Source: Oscillibacter sp.
GTDB taxonomy: Bacteria; Bacillota; Clostridia; Oscillospirales; Oscillospiraceae
Assembly (NCBI GenBank): GCA_022791875.1
Contig: JAAVZX010000077.1
Location: 83,166 to 147,165, forward strand
Reading direction: 5' to 3'
DNA: 64,000 nucleotides
Positions 30,746 through 41,200 of this stretch are shown in pieces; position 1 is the first letter of the stretch; each line of letters starts with the position of its first letter. Below the pieces are notes generated by a model that was not told the DNA's origin, ran no database searches, and saw only the letters and a program-made list of their open reading frames with translations. A program made the position numbers and the translations under genes.

Positions 30746-32194
30746 ATGCCCGATTTACTAGGCGCAACCAACCCAGTCCCCGGCTATGACAAAGCAAACG
30801 TCAGCCGAAACGTCACGGTGACGCAGGACACCGCCAGCAACCCCCAGATACAAAACGTCCCGGACCCCTCCCGGGTCTCCCGGGCCGACGGACGCACGGA
30901 GCAGCAGGACTCCAACCTCCAGGGCGACGGCCGCGTCCGCTACGACTCCAATTTCCAGACCTTCCTCCAGCGCCTGAAGGACACCCCCACCATGGTGGAG
31001 AGCCTGGTCCGCATGTTCAGCGGGCGGGAGAGCACCGTGGTCCTCTCCGGGATGAGCGGCGGCATCGCCGAGGAGATGGCTCAGGTGCTGGAGATGCTGC
31101 GCATGGACGAGGCCCAGCTGCTGGACTTCCTCATGGGGCAGTTCAAGGCCGGGAGCCGCTTCGGCGGGGCCCTCTTCGCCCTCCTCCGCAGCGCCTACAG
31201 CCGCGCCGCCTCCGAGGGCGTCCGGGCCGACATCCTCCAGTTCCTTAAAAACTACGTGGACTTCGACTCCACCGCCCACATCGAGGGCAGCATCCTCCGG
31301 GACCTGGGCACCATGGCCGACGCCATCCCCGCCAGCTGGGCCGAGAAGCTCCGGGACCTCACCGCCCAGCTCAAAAACGGCATGGCCGCGGGAGACCGCG
31401 CCGCCTGCCTCCAGCTCCTTCAAAGGGAGATTTTTCCCTATATGTCCTCCTACGTGGAGCGGACCCACGACATGGGCCTCCCCAGGGCCCTCCTGACCAT
31501 GCTGGCCCTGAACACCGCCCGCTATGAGAACGGCTCCGAATCAAAGCTCATGGAGAGCTTCCACCAGCTCAGCGGCTACGGCACCCTCCGGGAACAGCTG
31601 GGGGGCATTGACGGGCAGTCTCTTCTGATGCTTCTCAGAAGCGGGAAGATGCCGGAGAACGCCCGGGCCGTCCAGTTCGCGGACCATCTGGCCGCCGCCG
31701 CGGCCAGGGCCCTCCGGGGGGAGGGCAGCGCCGAGGTCCAGCAGGCCTTCCAGAACCTGCTCAACGCCATGCTCATCAACGAGAGCGTGTATATGCCCGT
31801 GAACCACTACCTCCTGCCCCTGGAGTGGAACGGACGGATGCTCTTCTCCGAGCTGTGGGTGGACCCCAACGCCGAGGACGAGCAGAACCGGGGCCGGGAC
31901 GGGAAGCGGGGGGGAACCTCCATGCGCTTCCTCTTTAAGATCGACGTCCAGTCCCTGGGCATGATGGACATCATTCTCACCACACAGGACAAGGACGTGG
32001 ACATCCAGATCGCCTGCCCCGAGAAGCTCACCCCCTTCTCCCGGCAGATTGAGGAGGCCGTGTCCGGCATCCTGGTGAAAAACGAGCTGAACCCCTCCCG
32101 GGTCCTGGTGCGGCGGATGGAACGCCCCGTGACCCTGACAGAGGTGTTCCCCAAAATCTACGAAGGGAAGAACAGTGTCAATGTCAAGATCTGA
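30746..32194 (+). CDS. FliK/YlqG-like flagellar protein
   Basis: Protein of 482 residues without signal peptide. The first about 75 residues are polar and disordered-looking. The middle is helical. The C-terminal about 100 residues (MRFLFKIDVQSLGMMDIILTTQDKDVDIQIAC) resemble the C-terminal domain of FliK-type hook-length proteins, in which a beta-strand LGxxxIxL motif is followed by an amphipathic helix. The next gene encodes a FlhB C-domain homologue. In Bacillus the ylqG-ylqH pair has the same arrangement, which is the main support. ATG at 30746 has GAGGTG six bases upstream. It overlaps the next gene. Confidence 0.5.
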   Translation: MPDLLGATNPVPGYDKANVSRNVTVTQDTASNPQIQNVPDPSRVSRADGRTEQQDSNLQGDGRVRYDSNFQTFLQRLKDTPTMVESLVRMFSGRESTVVLSGMSGGIAEEMAQVLEMLRMDEAQLLDFLMGQFKAGSRFGGALFALLRSAYSRAASEGVRADILQFLKNYVDFDSTAHIEGSILRDLGTMADAIPASWAEKLRDLTAQLKNGMAAGDRAACLQLLQREIFPYMSSYVERTHDMGLPRALLTMLALNTARYENGSESKLMESFHQLSGYGTLREQLGGIDGQSLLMLLRSGKMPENARAVQFADHLAAAAARALRGEGSAEVQQAFQNLLNAMLINESVYMPVNHYLLPLEWNGRMLFSELWVDPNAEDEQNRGRDGKRGGTSMRFLFKIDVQSLGMMDIILTTQDKDVDIQIACPEKLTPFSRQIEEAVSGILVKNELNPSRVLVRRMERPVTLTEVFPKIYEGKNSVNVKI

Positions 32195-32501
32195 CGGAAC
32201 GCGGGCCAAGAAGGCCGTGGCCCTGCAATACGGGCCCGGGGACGCCGCCCCCGTGATCGTGGCCTCCGGCATGGGCTACATGGCGGAGAAAATCGTGGAG
32301 ACCGCTGCGGACTGCGGCGTTCCCATATACGAGGACAACTCCCTGTCCACCATCCTGACCCAGCTCCAGCTGGGGCAGGAGATCCCCGAGAGCCTGTATC
32401 AGGCCATCGTGGAAATCTACGTGTACTTCCTGCACTTCGACCTCTCGGGGCGGCAGCAGCAGGAGGCCGCGAATCACACGCAAGGAGAGGTGACATCATG
32501 A
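32181..32501 (+). CDS. FlhB C-terminal domain homologue (YlqH-like)
   Basis: Protein of 106 residues matching the cytoplasmic autocleaved domain of FlhB/EscU/YscU: KKAVALQYGPGDAAPVIVASGMGYMAEKIVETA aligns just after the NPTH cleavage site. The site itself and all membrane spans are absent. FlhB switches export specificity from hook to filament after interaction with FliK, so this lone domain next to a FliK-like protein may act in a similar contact. The start is ATG 32181 (GTG 32175 possible), inside the preceding gene. It overlaps the PilZ gene by 4 bp (ATGA). Confidence 0.85.
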   Translation: MSRSDGTRAKKAVALQYGPGDAAPVIVASGMGYMAEKIVETAADCGVPIYEDNSLSTILTQLQLGQEIPESLYQAIVEIYVYFLHFDLSGRQQQEAANHTQGEVTS

Positions 32502-33118
32502 CAGCAGGCAGACAGGAGGGCCGGGTGTACATGCTCCTGGACAGCGGGAACAACCCCCTGGCCAAGGGGAGCCTCGAAAACGCCCTCACTGATCCCAACC
32601 TCCGGGTGGAGGTCCTGGACAACAAAGCCGACGAGGTGGCCGAGCACGCCATCATCAACCTCGTGGCCATGCGGAGCGCAGACCAGTCCTTCCAGTGCCA
32701 GATGCTCCGGCAGCGGGGGGACACCGTGATCCTCAAGATCATTTCCAAGCTGGACCGGAACGTGCGGCGGAACCTCCGGGTCCCCGTGAAGTTCGACAGC
32801 TTTCTCTATCCCATCACAGGCCGGTGGCGGGGCCGCAGGGCCGTCCAGACCACGGACCTCAGCAGCGGCGGCGTCGCCTTCCGGGGCGCCCCGGGCCTGG
32901 AGATGAACGAGGAGATGGAGGTGATCGTCCCCGCTATGGAAGGGCCCCTGATCCTGCGCTGCGAGATTCTCCGCATCCAGGATCTGGAGGACGGAAACGT
33001 CTTTTACGCTACGAAGTTCGTGGACCTCTGCGAGGACGAGGAGGTCGCCGTGCGGGAGGCCGTGTTCTTCCTCCAGTTGGAGAACCGGGACCTGCACACC
33101 GCAGAAACAGGGAGGTAA
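32498..33118 (+). CDS. PilZ-domain protein 1
   Basis: Protein of 206 residues with an N-terminal PilZN/YcgR-like barrel (about 1-95) and a C-terminal PilZ domain. The c-di-GMP contact motifs are both present: RRNLRVPV (the RxxxR segment, near residue 88) and TDLSSGGVAF (D/NxSxxG). YcgR-type proteins bind c-di-GMP and act on the flagellar motor. ATG 32498 overlaps the previous stop codon in ATGA, with GGAGAGG upstream. It sits directly before the first giant SLH gene (8-bp gap), suggesting that surface proteins and c-di-GMP sensing are expressed together. Confidence 0.88.
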   Translation: MTAGRQEGRVYMLLDSGNNPLAKGSLENALTDPNLRVEVLDNKADEVAEHAIINLVAMRSADQSFQCQMLRQRGDTVILKIISKLDRNVRRNLRVPVKFDSFLYPITGRWRGRRAVQTTDLSSGGVAFRGAPGLEMNEEMEVIVPAMEGPLILRCEILRIQDLEDGNVFYATKFVDLCEDEEVAVREAVFFLQLENRDLHTAETGR

Positions 33119-33126
33119 AATCAATC

Positions 33127-36100
33127 ATGACAACGGCACAGAAAAAAACGGCAGTCCAGCGGCTGGGGGCGGCGCTCCTTTCCTTCGCCATGCTTCTCAG
33201 CCTCTTCTGGATGACGGAACGGCCCGCCAAGGCCGCGGACTGGATGGAGCCCTATCTCGACCAGGTGGTGGAGTGGGGCGTCATGCGGGGGGACGCTACA
33301 GGCAACCTCAACGCGGACCGCCAAATCACCCGCGCCGAGTTCGTCACCCTCATCAACCGGGCCTTCGGCTACACCGAGGCGGGGCCCAACCCCTTCACCG
33401 ACGTCCTCGAAAGCGACTGGTTCGCCGAGGACATCGCCATCGCCCACCAGGCGGGCTACTTCAACGGCACCTCCCCCACCACCGCCGCGCCCTATAACCT
33501 GGTGACCCGGGAGCAGGCCGCGGCCCTCCTGGGGCGGAGCCTCCGCCTCCAGGGCACCACCGGCTCCGCCTCCAGCTTCACCGACGGCAACGAGATCGGC
33601 ACCTGGAGCCGGGGGCTGGTCCAGCAGGCCGCGGACATGGGCATCATCCAGGGCTACCCCGACGGCAGCTTCCGCCCCGACGCCCTCATCACCCGGGGGC
33701 AGGTGGCCTGCTTCCTGGTCCGGGCCCTGGGCACCCTGGTCAACGAGCCGGGAGAGCAGACCTCCGGCGGCGTCTACGGCAACCTCACCATCAACACCGC
33801 CGGCGTCAAGCTCAAGGACACCACCATCACCGGGAACCTCTACCTCACCGGCGGCGTGGGCCTGGGGAACGTGGAGCTGGAGAACGTGACCGTGCTGGGC
33901 GAAATCGTCCTCTGCGGGGCCGGCGAGGCCGAGCGGGGCGAGAACAGCGTGGTCCTGCGGAACGTCACCGCCGACTCCATGGTCATCGACAGCCTCACGG
34001 ACCAGTTCCTCTCCGTCCGGGCCGAGGGCCTTACCGACATCGGGAACACCACCGTCCGCACCGGCTCCTACTTAGAGGACGTCACCGACGACGGCCTGGG
34101 CCTCAAGGTCATCACCCTGGACGGCGCCAGCGGCACCCAGCTCCAGGTGGCGGGCAACATCAAGGAGATCGTAAACCTCACGCCCAACTCCAACCTCCAG
34201 ATCGCCCAGGGCGTGGCGGGCACTGTCACCATGGACGAGAAGGCCACCGGCGGGCGGCTCAACATCGACGGCAGCGCCAGCATCCGGGACCTGAACCTGG
34301 ACACCGCCACCCCCGTCACCGGCACCGGCAGCATCAGCCACGTGAACGTCAACGCCGCCGGGTCCAACATCGCCATGCTTCCGGACACCATCTATGTCCG
34401 CCCCGGCATCAACTCCAACATCAACCGCACCGACATGGACACCACCGCCGCGGCGGAGTCCTCCGAGGACCCCCGGCTCCTGTCCGGCTATCCCTTCATC
34501 AACAACGTGGCCCCCACCTCCGCCCAGGCCATTTTCAGCACCAACAAGGCGGGGACCATCTACTGGGTCCTCTCCACCCTGACGGACGGCTCCATGGGCG
34601 AGAACGAGCTGCTCAACCCCTCGGCCTACGCCTCCCGCATCCTCCGCAGCGGCACCATCAGCGCCGCCGCCTCCAAGACGGAGTACACCGCCCGCCTCAC
34701 CGGACTCACCCGGGACGGGTCCTACTACGTCTCCGCCATGCTGGTGGACAACCGCGGGCGGCACAGCCCCGTGAAGGTGGCCGCCTTCACCACCCCCGAC
34801 GACACCACACCCGCCTTCGCCTCCGGCTATCCCACCACCATCATGACTGAGGACGAGGACGGCGAGCAGGTGGTCCAGGTCATGACCATGCCCACCAAGG
34901 ACTGCCAGATGTACTACGCGCTGCTGCCCAACAACGCCGCCGCGCCCTCCACCGCCGACCTCAAGGCGGGGGCCGTCACGGGGAACCTGGGCTACGGCGT
35001 GGTGGACGTGAAGAAGAACACGCCCCTGCTGGTGCCCAAGGTGAATACCTCCTACCTCCAGGAGCAGACCACCTACAACCTGTACCTGTGGCTCAACGAC
35101 GCTGACAATGGCAAGAGCTCCGCCATCCGGCGGCTCCAGGTGACCACCCTGGACAAGACGCCGCCCACCATCACCCACCTGACCCATGTGGAGTCCGCCG
35201 CCAGGTCCGCTACCTTTACCGTGGCGCTGGATGAGCCGGGGACCTTGTATTGGGCGGTGGTCAAGGCCAACAACCGCTTCTACGCCCTCAACGAGAGCGG
35301 CCAGTCTCCCACGCCGGAGGAGCTGGTGGCCAAGATCCAGATTGAGAACGGCACCAACGCCGTCCGCAGCGGGCGGGTCAACGTGGCCAGAGCCGCCACC
35401 GACGTGCGCTTCAACATCACCGGCCTGGAGGCCCAGACCCATTACGACCTCTACTACGTGGCCAAAGACCGGGCCGGGAACTACAACATCTACACCGAAA
35501 ACCTGACGCCTCCCATGGAGTTCAGCACCCTGGACAACGAGCCGCCCACGGTGGTCCAGGAGTTCACCCACGACGGCACCGACGAGGGCCAGAAAATCTC
35601 CACCCCCTATCCGGACACGGATATCAACCTGGTCTTCTCCGAGTCCGTCCAGGGCATTGAGTACATCAACGGCGTGGCCCATAAGGACGTCTTCCTGGAC
35701 CTGTACACCGCCGTGGACCGCGCCCCCGACGGCTCCGAGGCCGAGCGGGAGGCCCAGGTCAAGCTGGGGCAGGCCCTGCGGAAGTACATCACCCTCAACT
35801 ACCGGCCCGCCAGCGGCCAGCCCGTCCCCGTGAACGTGAAGGGGGACCAGGACGTGGGGGACAACTGGGTCATCGACTACAGCAAGGCCATCGTCCGGCC
35901 CGACCCGGAGGGCACGGGGGAGCTGATCATCTCCTTCCCCACCGATAAGGACAATCCGGAGAACGGCGCGCTGAAACTGGGTAGCGGCGTGACCTACTAC
36001 TTCACCCTGACCGGCATCGCCGACACCTCCCCCGCCATGAATGCCATGAAGGGCACCCGGGGCGTGGTGACGCTGCCCAACTTCACCACCATCGACGCGC

Positions 36101-38142
36101 AGCTGGTCTTCTCCGGCGGCTCCTCCTCCGGAAACGGCATCACCTTTGACATGAACTTCCGCCTTACCCCCGTGACCACCCAGAACTCCAGCAGCGACAC
36201 CCTCTGGGACATGATTTTCTGGTCCAACGCCACGGTGGCTTTCGAGATGTACTACCGGGATCTGCCCAACGGGAACTGGACCAAGATCACCGCACCGGAT
36301 CGGGAGGAAATGCGCATCAGCACCACCACCCAGCATCCCACTACGGGCCTGAGCTTCTCCAAGTTCCTCAAGACGGCGGAGGGGGCGGCGGATATCAACT
36401 TCGACCAGCTCCGCTCCTTCCAGAACGACCGGGAATACGGCATTGTCATTACGGAGTGGAACGGTACCCGGGACCGGGGCACCTGGAGCGGCGAAACCTC
36501 CCTTACGATTACGCCTGTAGCCGGGGATTACACCGCCCTGACGAACCTGGCCAACAAGACCCTCTCCCGCAGCAGCTACGCGGAGCACCAGAAGGGGATC
36601 TACGCGGTGAAGGAAATCGGCGTGCCCAAGGAGTATACCGTCTCCAAGCCCCACGAGGACACCCAGCCGCCTACCTTCGTCGAGCAGACGCCCACCATCG
36701 TCCCCGGCGACACCGGCGTGGAGATCAACTTCATGGTCAGCCGGAACAACTGCAAGTATTACTGCGTGATCACGAAGGTGGGCAACCTCTCTACCACCTT
36801 GAAGGGCAGCAATGGCGGTCAGGATATTTCCATCGACAAGACCAACTGGGACCGTCTTCCCGAAAGCGGCAAGGAAATTATGGACCTCAAGGACGGCAAC
36901 CTCCGCTATCCCTCCAAGTCCAGCATGACCGACGGTTCCATTACCGGCCCGGCCTACGTGGTCCGGGAAGGGTCCTGTGGGCGGCAGCTCCAGACCATCA
37001 GCATCCGGGATGAGCTGGAACCCGAGAGCGAATACATTGCCTACTTCGTCCTGCAAGGCGAATCCATGACCTCCCTCTCCGACACCTACGGCTTCCGCTT
37101 CAAGACGGAAACCGTTGTCCGGCCCGTGATCCGCGTCGGCGCGAACGCCGCCACCGCTAACGTCACCGCCGACCGGGTGGCCGATGTGCGCTATGTCCTG
37201 CTGGTGGACGGCCGTGTGCCCAGCCTGTTCCTCACGCCTATGAAGGACAACATGGTGGAAGGCGCCGCCAACATGGACGGCTACAGTGCCCGCTATGAGA
37301 ACATGACCATTCTGGAAGCCATGAGCGACTACGTGCGCCGGGGCAACAGCCAGACGGTTCTGGGCTCCGTGTTCGACCTCTTCGCCAACCAGGACATCAA
37401 GAACCAGGTGGTCAACTTCATGGACACCGCCCGAGGCGACGGCTCCAGCGTCATGCTGGTGGGCAACATGGCCCATAAGGGCAACAATGACGCCCAGTCT
37501 GTTGACTGCCAGAACAGCATGATCAAGAACAACGACACCATGACTTATTGGTTCGTAGCCATGGGCAAGAGTCCCCAAGGCTCCGGCTACGCTTTCGCGG
37601 CGGCTCCGGACCTGTACTACCCCAACACCACCCCGCCCCAGGTCCTGTCCATCGCAACTACCATTGATGACGCTATCACCGGGAACCTCCAAGACAATCC
37701 TACGGACGCCTCCCGGATGACCTACACCGGCACTGTCACCATCACTTTCAGCACAGACCTGTACTACCTGAGCTCTTCCGGCGGTTCCCAGTATTTACAG
37801 GTGGTTGACAAATCCATTGCGGACCTCGGCACCGATGCCCAGAGCAGAGGCTACATCAGCAGCGCGGCACTGATCACCAGCCCCAACGTCTCCGTCGAGC
37901 ACCGCCAGGGCGGCTCCAACACCTCGCCGTGCAGCACCCTGACCCTGCGTTACACAGCCTCCGGCGGCGGCGGCGCGGCCATCACCTTTGACCGCCGCCT
38001 GGCCAACAGCCGCGGCATCACGGGCAACCAGGCCCTGACGCTGACCATGACGCTGGTGCCGAACAACAACGGCATGTACGTCCCACGGTTCAGTCTGCCC
38101 ACATCCCTCACTGAGTGGGGCCGTCCGTCTGTGACGCCGTAA
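33127..38142 (+). CDS. Giant SLH-domain surface protein, N-terminal anchor
   Basis: Secreted protein of 1671 residues. The signal peptide ends near PAKA-36. Three SLH domains follow (about residues 37-80, 95-145 and 155-205), with ITRAEFVTLINRAFGY in the first and degenerate TREQ/TRGQ motifs in the others. A Gly/Asn/Thr-rich region (about 215-430) of short repeated strands, such as GNLTINTAGVKLKDTTITGN, looks like a beta-helix. The remainder is beta-rich with Fn3-like or Ig-like segments (TPPTITHLTHVESAARSATF, NEPPTVVQEFTHDG). ATG 33127 has GGGAGG 11 bases upstream. It would bind secondary cell-wall polymer through SLH. The ligand and role of the outer part are unknown. Confidence 0.88.
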   Translation: MTTAQKKTAVQRLGAALLSFAMLLSLFWMTERPAKAADWMEPYLDQVVEWGVMRGDATGNLNADRQITRAEFVTLINRAFGYTEAGPNPFTDVLESDWFAEDIAIAHQAGYFNGTSPTTAAPYNLVTREQAAALLGRSLRLQGTTGSASSFTDGNEIGTWSRGLVQQAADMGIIQGYPDGSFRPDALITRGQVACFLVRALGTLVNEPGEQTSGGVYGNLTINTAGVKLKDTTITGNLYLTGGVGLGNVELENVTVLGEIVLCGAGEAERGENSVVLRNVTADSMVIDSLTDQFLSVRAEGLTDIGNTTVRTGSYLEDVTDDGLGLKVITLDGASGTQLQVAGNIKEIVNLTPNSNLQIAQGVAGTVTMDEKATGGRLNIDGSASIRDLNLDTATPVTGTGSISHVNVNAAGSNIAMLPDTIYVRPGINSNINRTDMDTTAAAESSEDPRLLSGYPFINNVAPTSAQAIFSTNKAGTIYWVLSTLTDGSMGENELLNPSAYASRILRSGTISAAASKTEYTARLTGLTRDGSYYVSAMLVDNRGRHSPVKVAAFTTPDDTTPAFASGYPTTIMTEDEDGEQVVQVMTMPTKDCQMYYALLPNNAAAPSTADLKAGAVTGNLGYGVVDVKKNTPLLVPKVNTSYLQEQTTYNLYLWLNDADNGKSSAIRRLQVTTLDKTPPTITHLTHVESAARSATFTVALDEPGTLYWAVVKANNRFYALNESGQSPTPEELVAKIQIENGTNAVRSGRVNVARAATDVRFNITGLEAQTHYDLYYVAKDRAGNYNIYTENLTPPMEFSTLDNEPPTVVQEFTHDGTDEGQKISTPYPDTDINLVFSESVQGIEYINGVAHKDVFLDLYTAVDRAPDGSEAEREAQVKLGQALRKYITLNYRPASGQPVPVNVKGDQDVGDNWVIDYSKAIVRPDPEGTGELIISFPTDKDNPENGALKLGSGVTYYFTLTGIADTSPAMNAMKGTRGVVTLPNFTTIDAQLVFSGGSSSGNGITFDMNFRLTPVTTQNSSSDTLWDMIFWSNATVAFEMYYRDLPNGNWTKITAPDREEMRISTTTQHPTTGLSFSKFLKTAEGAADINFDQLRSFQNDREYGIVITEWNGTRDRGTWSGETSLTITPVAGDYTALTNLANKTLSRSSYAEHQKGIYAVKEIGVPKEYTVSKPHEDTQPPTFVEQTPTIVPGDTGVEINFMVSRNNCKYYCVITKVGNLSTTLKGSNGGQDISIDKTNWDRLPESGKEIMDLKDGNLRYPSKSSMTDGSITGPAYVVREGSCGRQLQTISIRDELEPESEYIAYFVLQGESMTSLSDTYGFRFKTETVVRPVIRVGANAATANVTADRVADVRYVLLVDGRVPSLFLTPMKDNMVEGAANMDGYSARYENMTILEAMSDYVRRGNSQTVLGSVFDLFANQDIKNQVVNFMDTARGDGSSVMLVGNMAHKGNNDAQSVDCQNSMIKNNDTMTYWFVAMGKSPQGSGYAFAAAPDLYYPNTTPPQVLSIATTIDDAITGNLQDNPTDASRMTYTGTVTITFSTDLYYLSSSGGSQYLQVVDKSIADLGTDAQSRGYISSAALITSPNVSVEHRQGGSNTSPCSTLTLRYTASGGGGAAITFDRRLANSRGITGNQALTLTMTLVPNNNGMYVPRFSLPTSLTEWGRPSVTP

Positions 38143-38166
38143 GGCAGCTGATACCCTGAAACCGCA

Positions 38167-38194
38167 GGAGGGCGGGCGTTTCCGCCCGCCCTCC
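38167..38194 (+). terminator. GC-rich hairpin between the two SLH genes
   Basis: A 12-bp perfect stem GGAGGGCGGGCG/CGCCCGCCCTCC with a TTTC loop. No T run follows, so it may act as a transcript stabiliser or weak terminator between the two surface-protein genes. Confidence 0.5.
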
Positions 38195-38225
38195 GCCTGC
38201 TTATGGTAAAGGAGTGCGTATTTTT

Positions 38226-41200
38226 ATGAAATCCTTATTCCCGCGCCGCGCCGTGTCGCTGTTCCTGGCTCTTGTGCTGGCGTTTTCGCTGGCGGTGCCG
38301 GCTTTGGCGGACGATCCCGAGAATCCGGAGGAACCGCCTAAAGTCGTCTCATTCATTGAACTAAACCATACTACATTGAGTATGAAGGTTGGAGCTGCTG
38401 ATCAAAAACTTGAGGTTTCATGGGAACCTGCTGACGCAGTACCTCCTGTCATATCATGGAGCAGCGACGACGAAAAGATTGCCACTGTTTCAAACGATGG
38501 AACTGTACACGCGGTCGGTGAGGGCATTACAAAAATTATAGCTAGTTCCCCCTCTCTGTCCCCCGCAGAATGCGAAGTCACCGTCGCCGCCGCAGATCCC
38601 ACGCCGCCCAAGCCCACCGTCACCAGCGTCAGCATCGAACCCAAAACGCTGGAGCTGACCATGGTGACAAGCCCCATCGGGGACCTCAAAGCCATCATCA
38701 CCCCCGATACCGCCGCCTCCGCGAACCCGGTCACCTGGAGCACCTCGGCCTCCTCCATCGCCACCGTGGACGGCAATGGCCGGGTCACCGCCCGGGGCGC
38801 GGGCACCGCTACCGTCTACGCCTCTGCCGGAGACAAAATCGGTACCTGCACCGTCAAGGTCAATCCCGCCCCCTCCATCACCTTGGACCACACCTCCCTG
38901 GACCTCACCGTCACAGGCGGCGCGCAGAAGGTCAAAGCAACTTACTCTAATTACATTACAAACGTCATCTGGTTCATTTCCGACACAAGCGTTGCCACGC
39001 TGGAAGGTTCCGCCAATGGATCTGAGGTTTCTGTCCGCGGCCTGAAAGCAGGCATCGCCACCCTCACCATCCGGGACGTGAACAACGCCGCCCTCTCCGC
39101 CTCCTGCATCATCCGCGTCACCGCTCCCGATCCCGGCAAGGTCACCGCTGTGACCCTCATCGAGCCCGCCAGCCCCTACCTGGACCCCGGCGGCACCGTG
39201 GACCTGAAAGCCATCATCTCCCCCAACACCGCCACCGCCGCCCTCTCCTGGTCCAGCAGCAGCAACGCCGTCGCAACGGTGGACTCCACAGGGCGGGTCA
39301 AGGGCGTGGCCCCCGGAACGGTCAAGATCACCGTCTCCGCCCCCGGCGGCTTCTCCGACTCCATCGACCTGGAAGTCTCCGGCGTCACCCTGGAGAAGCA
39401 CACCCTCTCCCTCTTCATCAACAAATCCGAAACCCTGGTCTACCACCTCTACGGCAGCGTCAAGACCTCCCTCCCGGAGTGGCACGCCGTGAACCCCTCC
39501 ATCGCCGATGCTTCCCCCGCCGGGCGGGTCACGGGCCACTTCTCCGGCTCCACGGACGTCACCATCACCGTGGGCAAGTACAAGGATTCCTGCACCGTCA
39601 CCGTCTCCGAGGACCTGGCCCAGGCCATCGAGCGGGACCTGGGCACCGCGGGCTCCTACTCCTTCGCCGGGCTCCTGTCCGACCTCAACGACCGCTGCTA
39701 CACCAAGACCAAGGCCGCCCTGGACTACGTCTACGGCCTTGAGGTCTCTACCGGCCAGGGCACCCTTCTCTACGGCTTCACCTCCCCCGACACCCCCGGC
39801 CACGGCGTCGGAGGCTCCGAGCGCTACTACTACCAGAACACCGGAAACGGCAAAATGCCCCTCCGGGACATCACCTTCGTGCCGAAGAACAACTTCGTGG
39901 GCACCGCCGTCATCGACTACACCGGCGTGGGCACCAACGGCGTCACCTTCATCGGCACCATCCGCATCACCGTGGCCTCCACCGGCGACGTGACCTATTC
40001 CACCGCCGCCGATCGGCCCGTCACCTTCTCCGCCGGGGACTTCTCCGCCATCTGCCTCAGCAAAACCGGCAAGGGCATCAACTATGTCACCTTCGACCAG
40101 CCCGCCGCCAGCCGGGGCACCCTCTACTATAATTACAGCCCCACCGGCCAGTATTCCCAGAAGGTGGACGGCAACACCCGCTACTATGCATCCAGCAACC
40201 CGAACCTGAGCCTGGTCACCTTCGTCCCAGCGGAGGGCTTCGTGGGCACCGTGGACGTGACCTACCGCTGCACGGACAGCTCCGGCAGCACCTACGCGGG
40301 GCGGGTCACCATCACCGTCTACGCCCCCAGCGGGTCCGGCACGGGGGACGTGGAGTATTCCACGGGAATGAACCAGCGCTTCTCTCTGAACGCTACGGAC
40401 TTCAACGACGTCTCCCGCCGCATCACCAGCACGGCCCTGGACTACATTCGCTTTGACAGCCTGCCCTCCACCAGCAACGGCATCCTGTACTACAACTACA
40501 CCAGCAGCTCCAGCACCCGCGTCACCACCTCCACCAGCTATTACCGCAACAGCTCCCCCCGCATCGCCAACATCACCTTCGTCCCCGCCAGGGACTACCG
40601 GGGCACCGTCACCATTCCCTTCACAGGGCGCAACACCTCCGGCAACACCTTCACCGCCAACCTGGTGATCCGCGTGGACGACGAGACGGGCACTGTCACC
40701 TACTCCACCCCCGCCAACCAGCCCGTTACCTTCAACGCCACCGACTTCAACACCGCCTGCCAGCGGGCCAACGGCACCGCCCTGAACCGCGTCAGCTTCA
40801 CCCTCCCCGCCTCCGGCAGCGGCACCCTCTACTATAACTACATCAGCTCCACCTCCTCCGGAAGCCGCGTGGCCTCCAACGAGAGCTACTACCGCTCCGG
40901 AAACCCGTCCCTCTCCGGCGTCACCTTCGTGCCCGCCTCCAACTACAACGGCACCGTCACCATCCCCTTCAGCGGCTACGACGCCAACGGGGGCCGTTTC
41001 AGCGGCACCGTGGTCATCACCGTGGGCCGGGGCTACAGCACCCAGGTGATCCGCTACAACGCCGTCACCGGCGGCTTCGTCCGCTTCGACGCCGCCGACT
41101 TCAACGACGCCTCCCGCGCCGTCACCGGGGACCCCCTCAACTACGTCCGCTTCGACATCCCCTCCTCCCGGAACGGCACCCTCTACTACCAGTACAACAC

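Noticed and set aside
34072..37692. Very long minus-strand ORF (about 1200 codons) opposite the first SLH gene
   Set aside because: It is low-complexity (Gly/Val/His/Asp-rich), has no domain, and arises from the GC-rich third positions of the SLH gene, which has signal peptide, SLH domains and a ribosome site.
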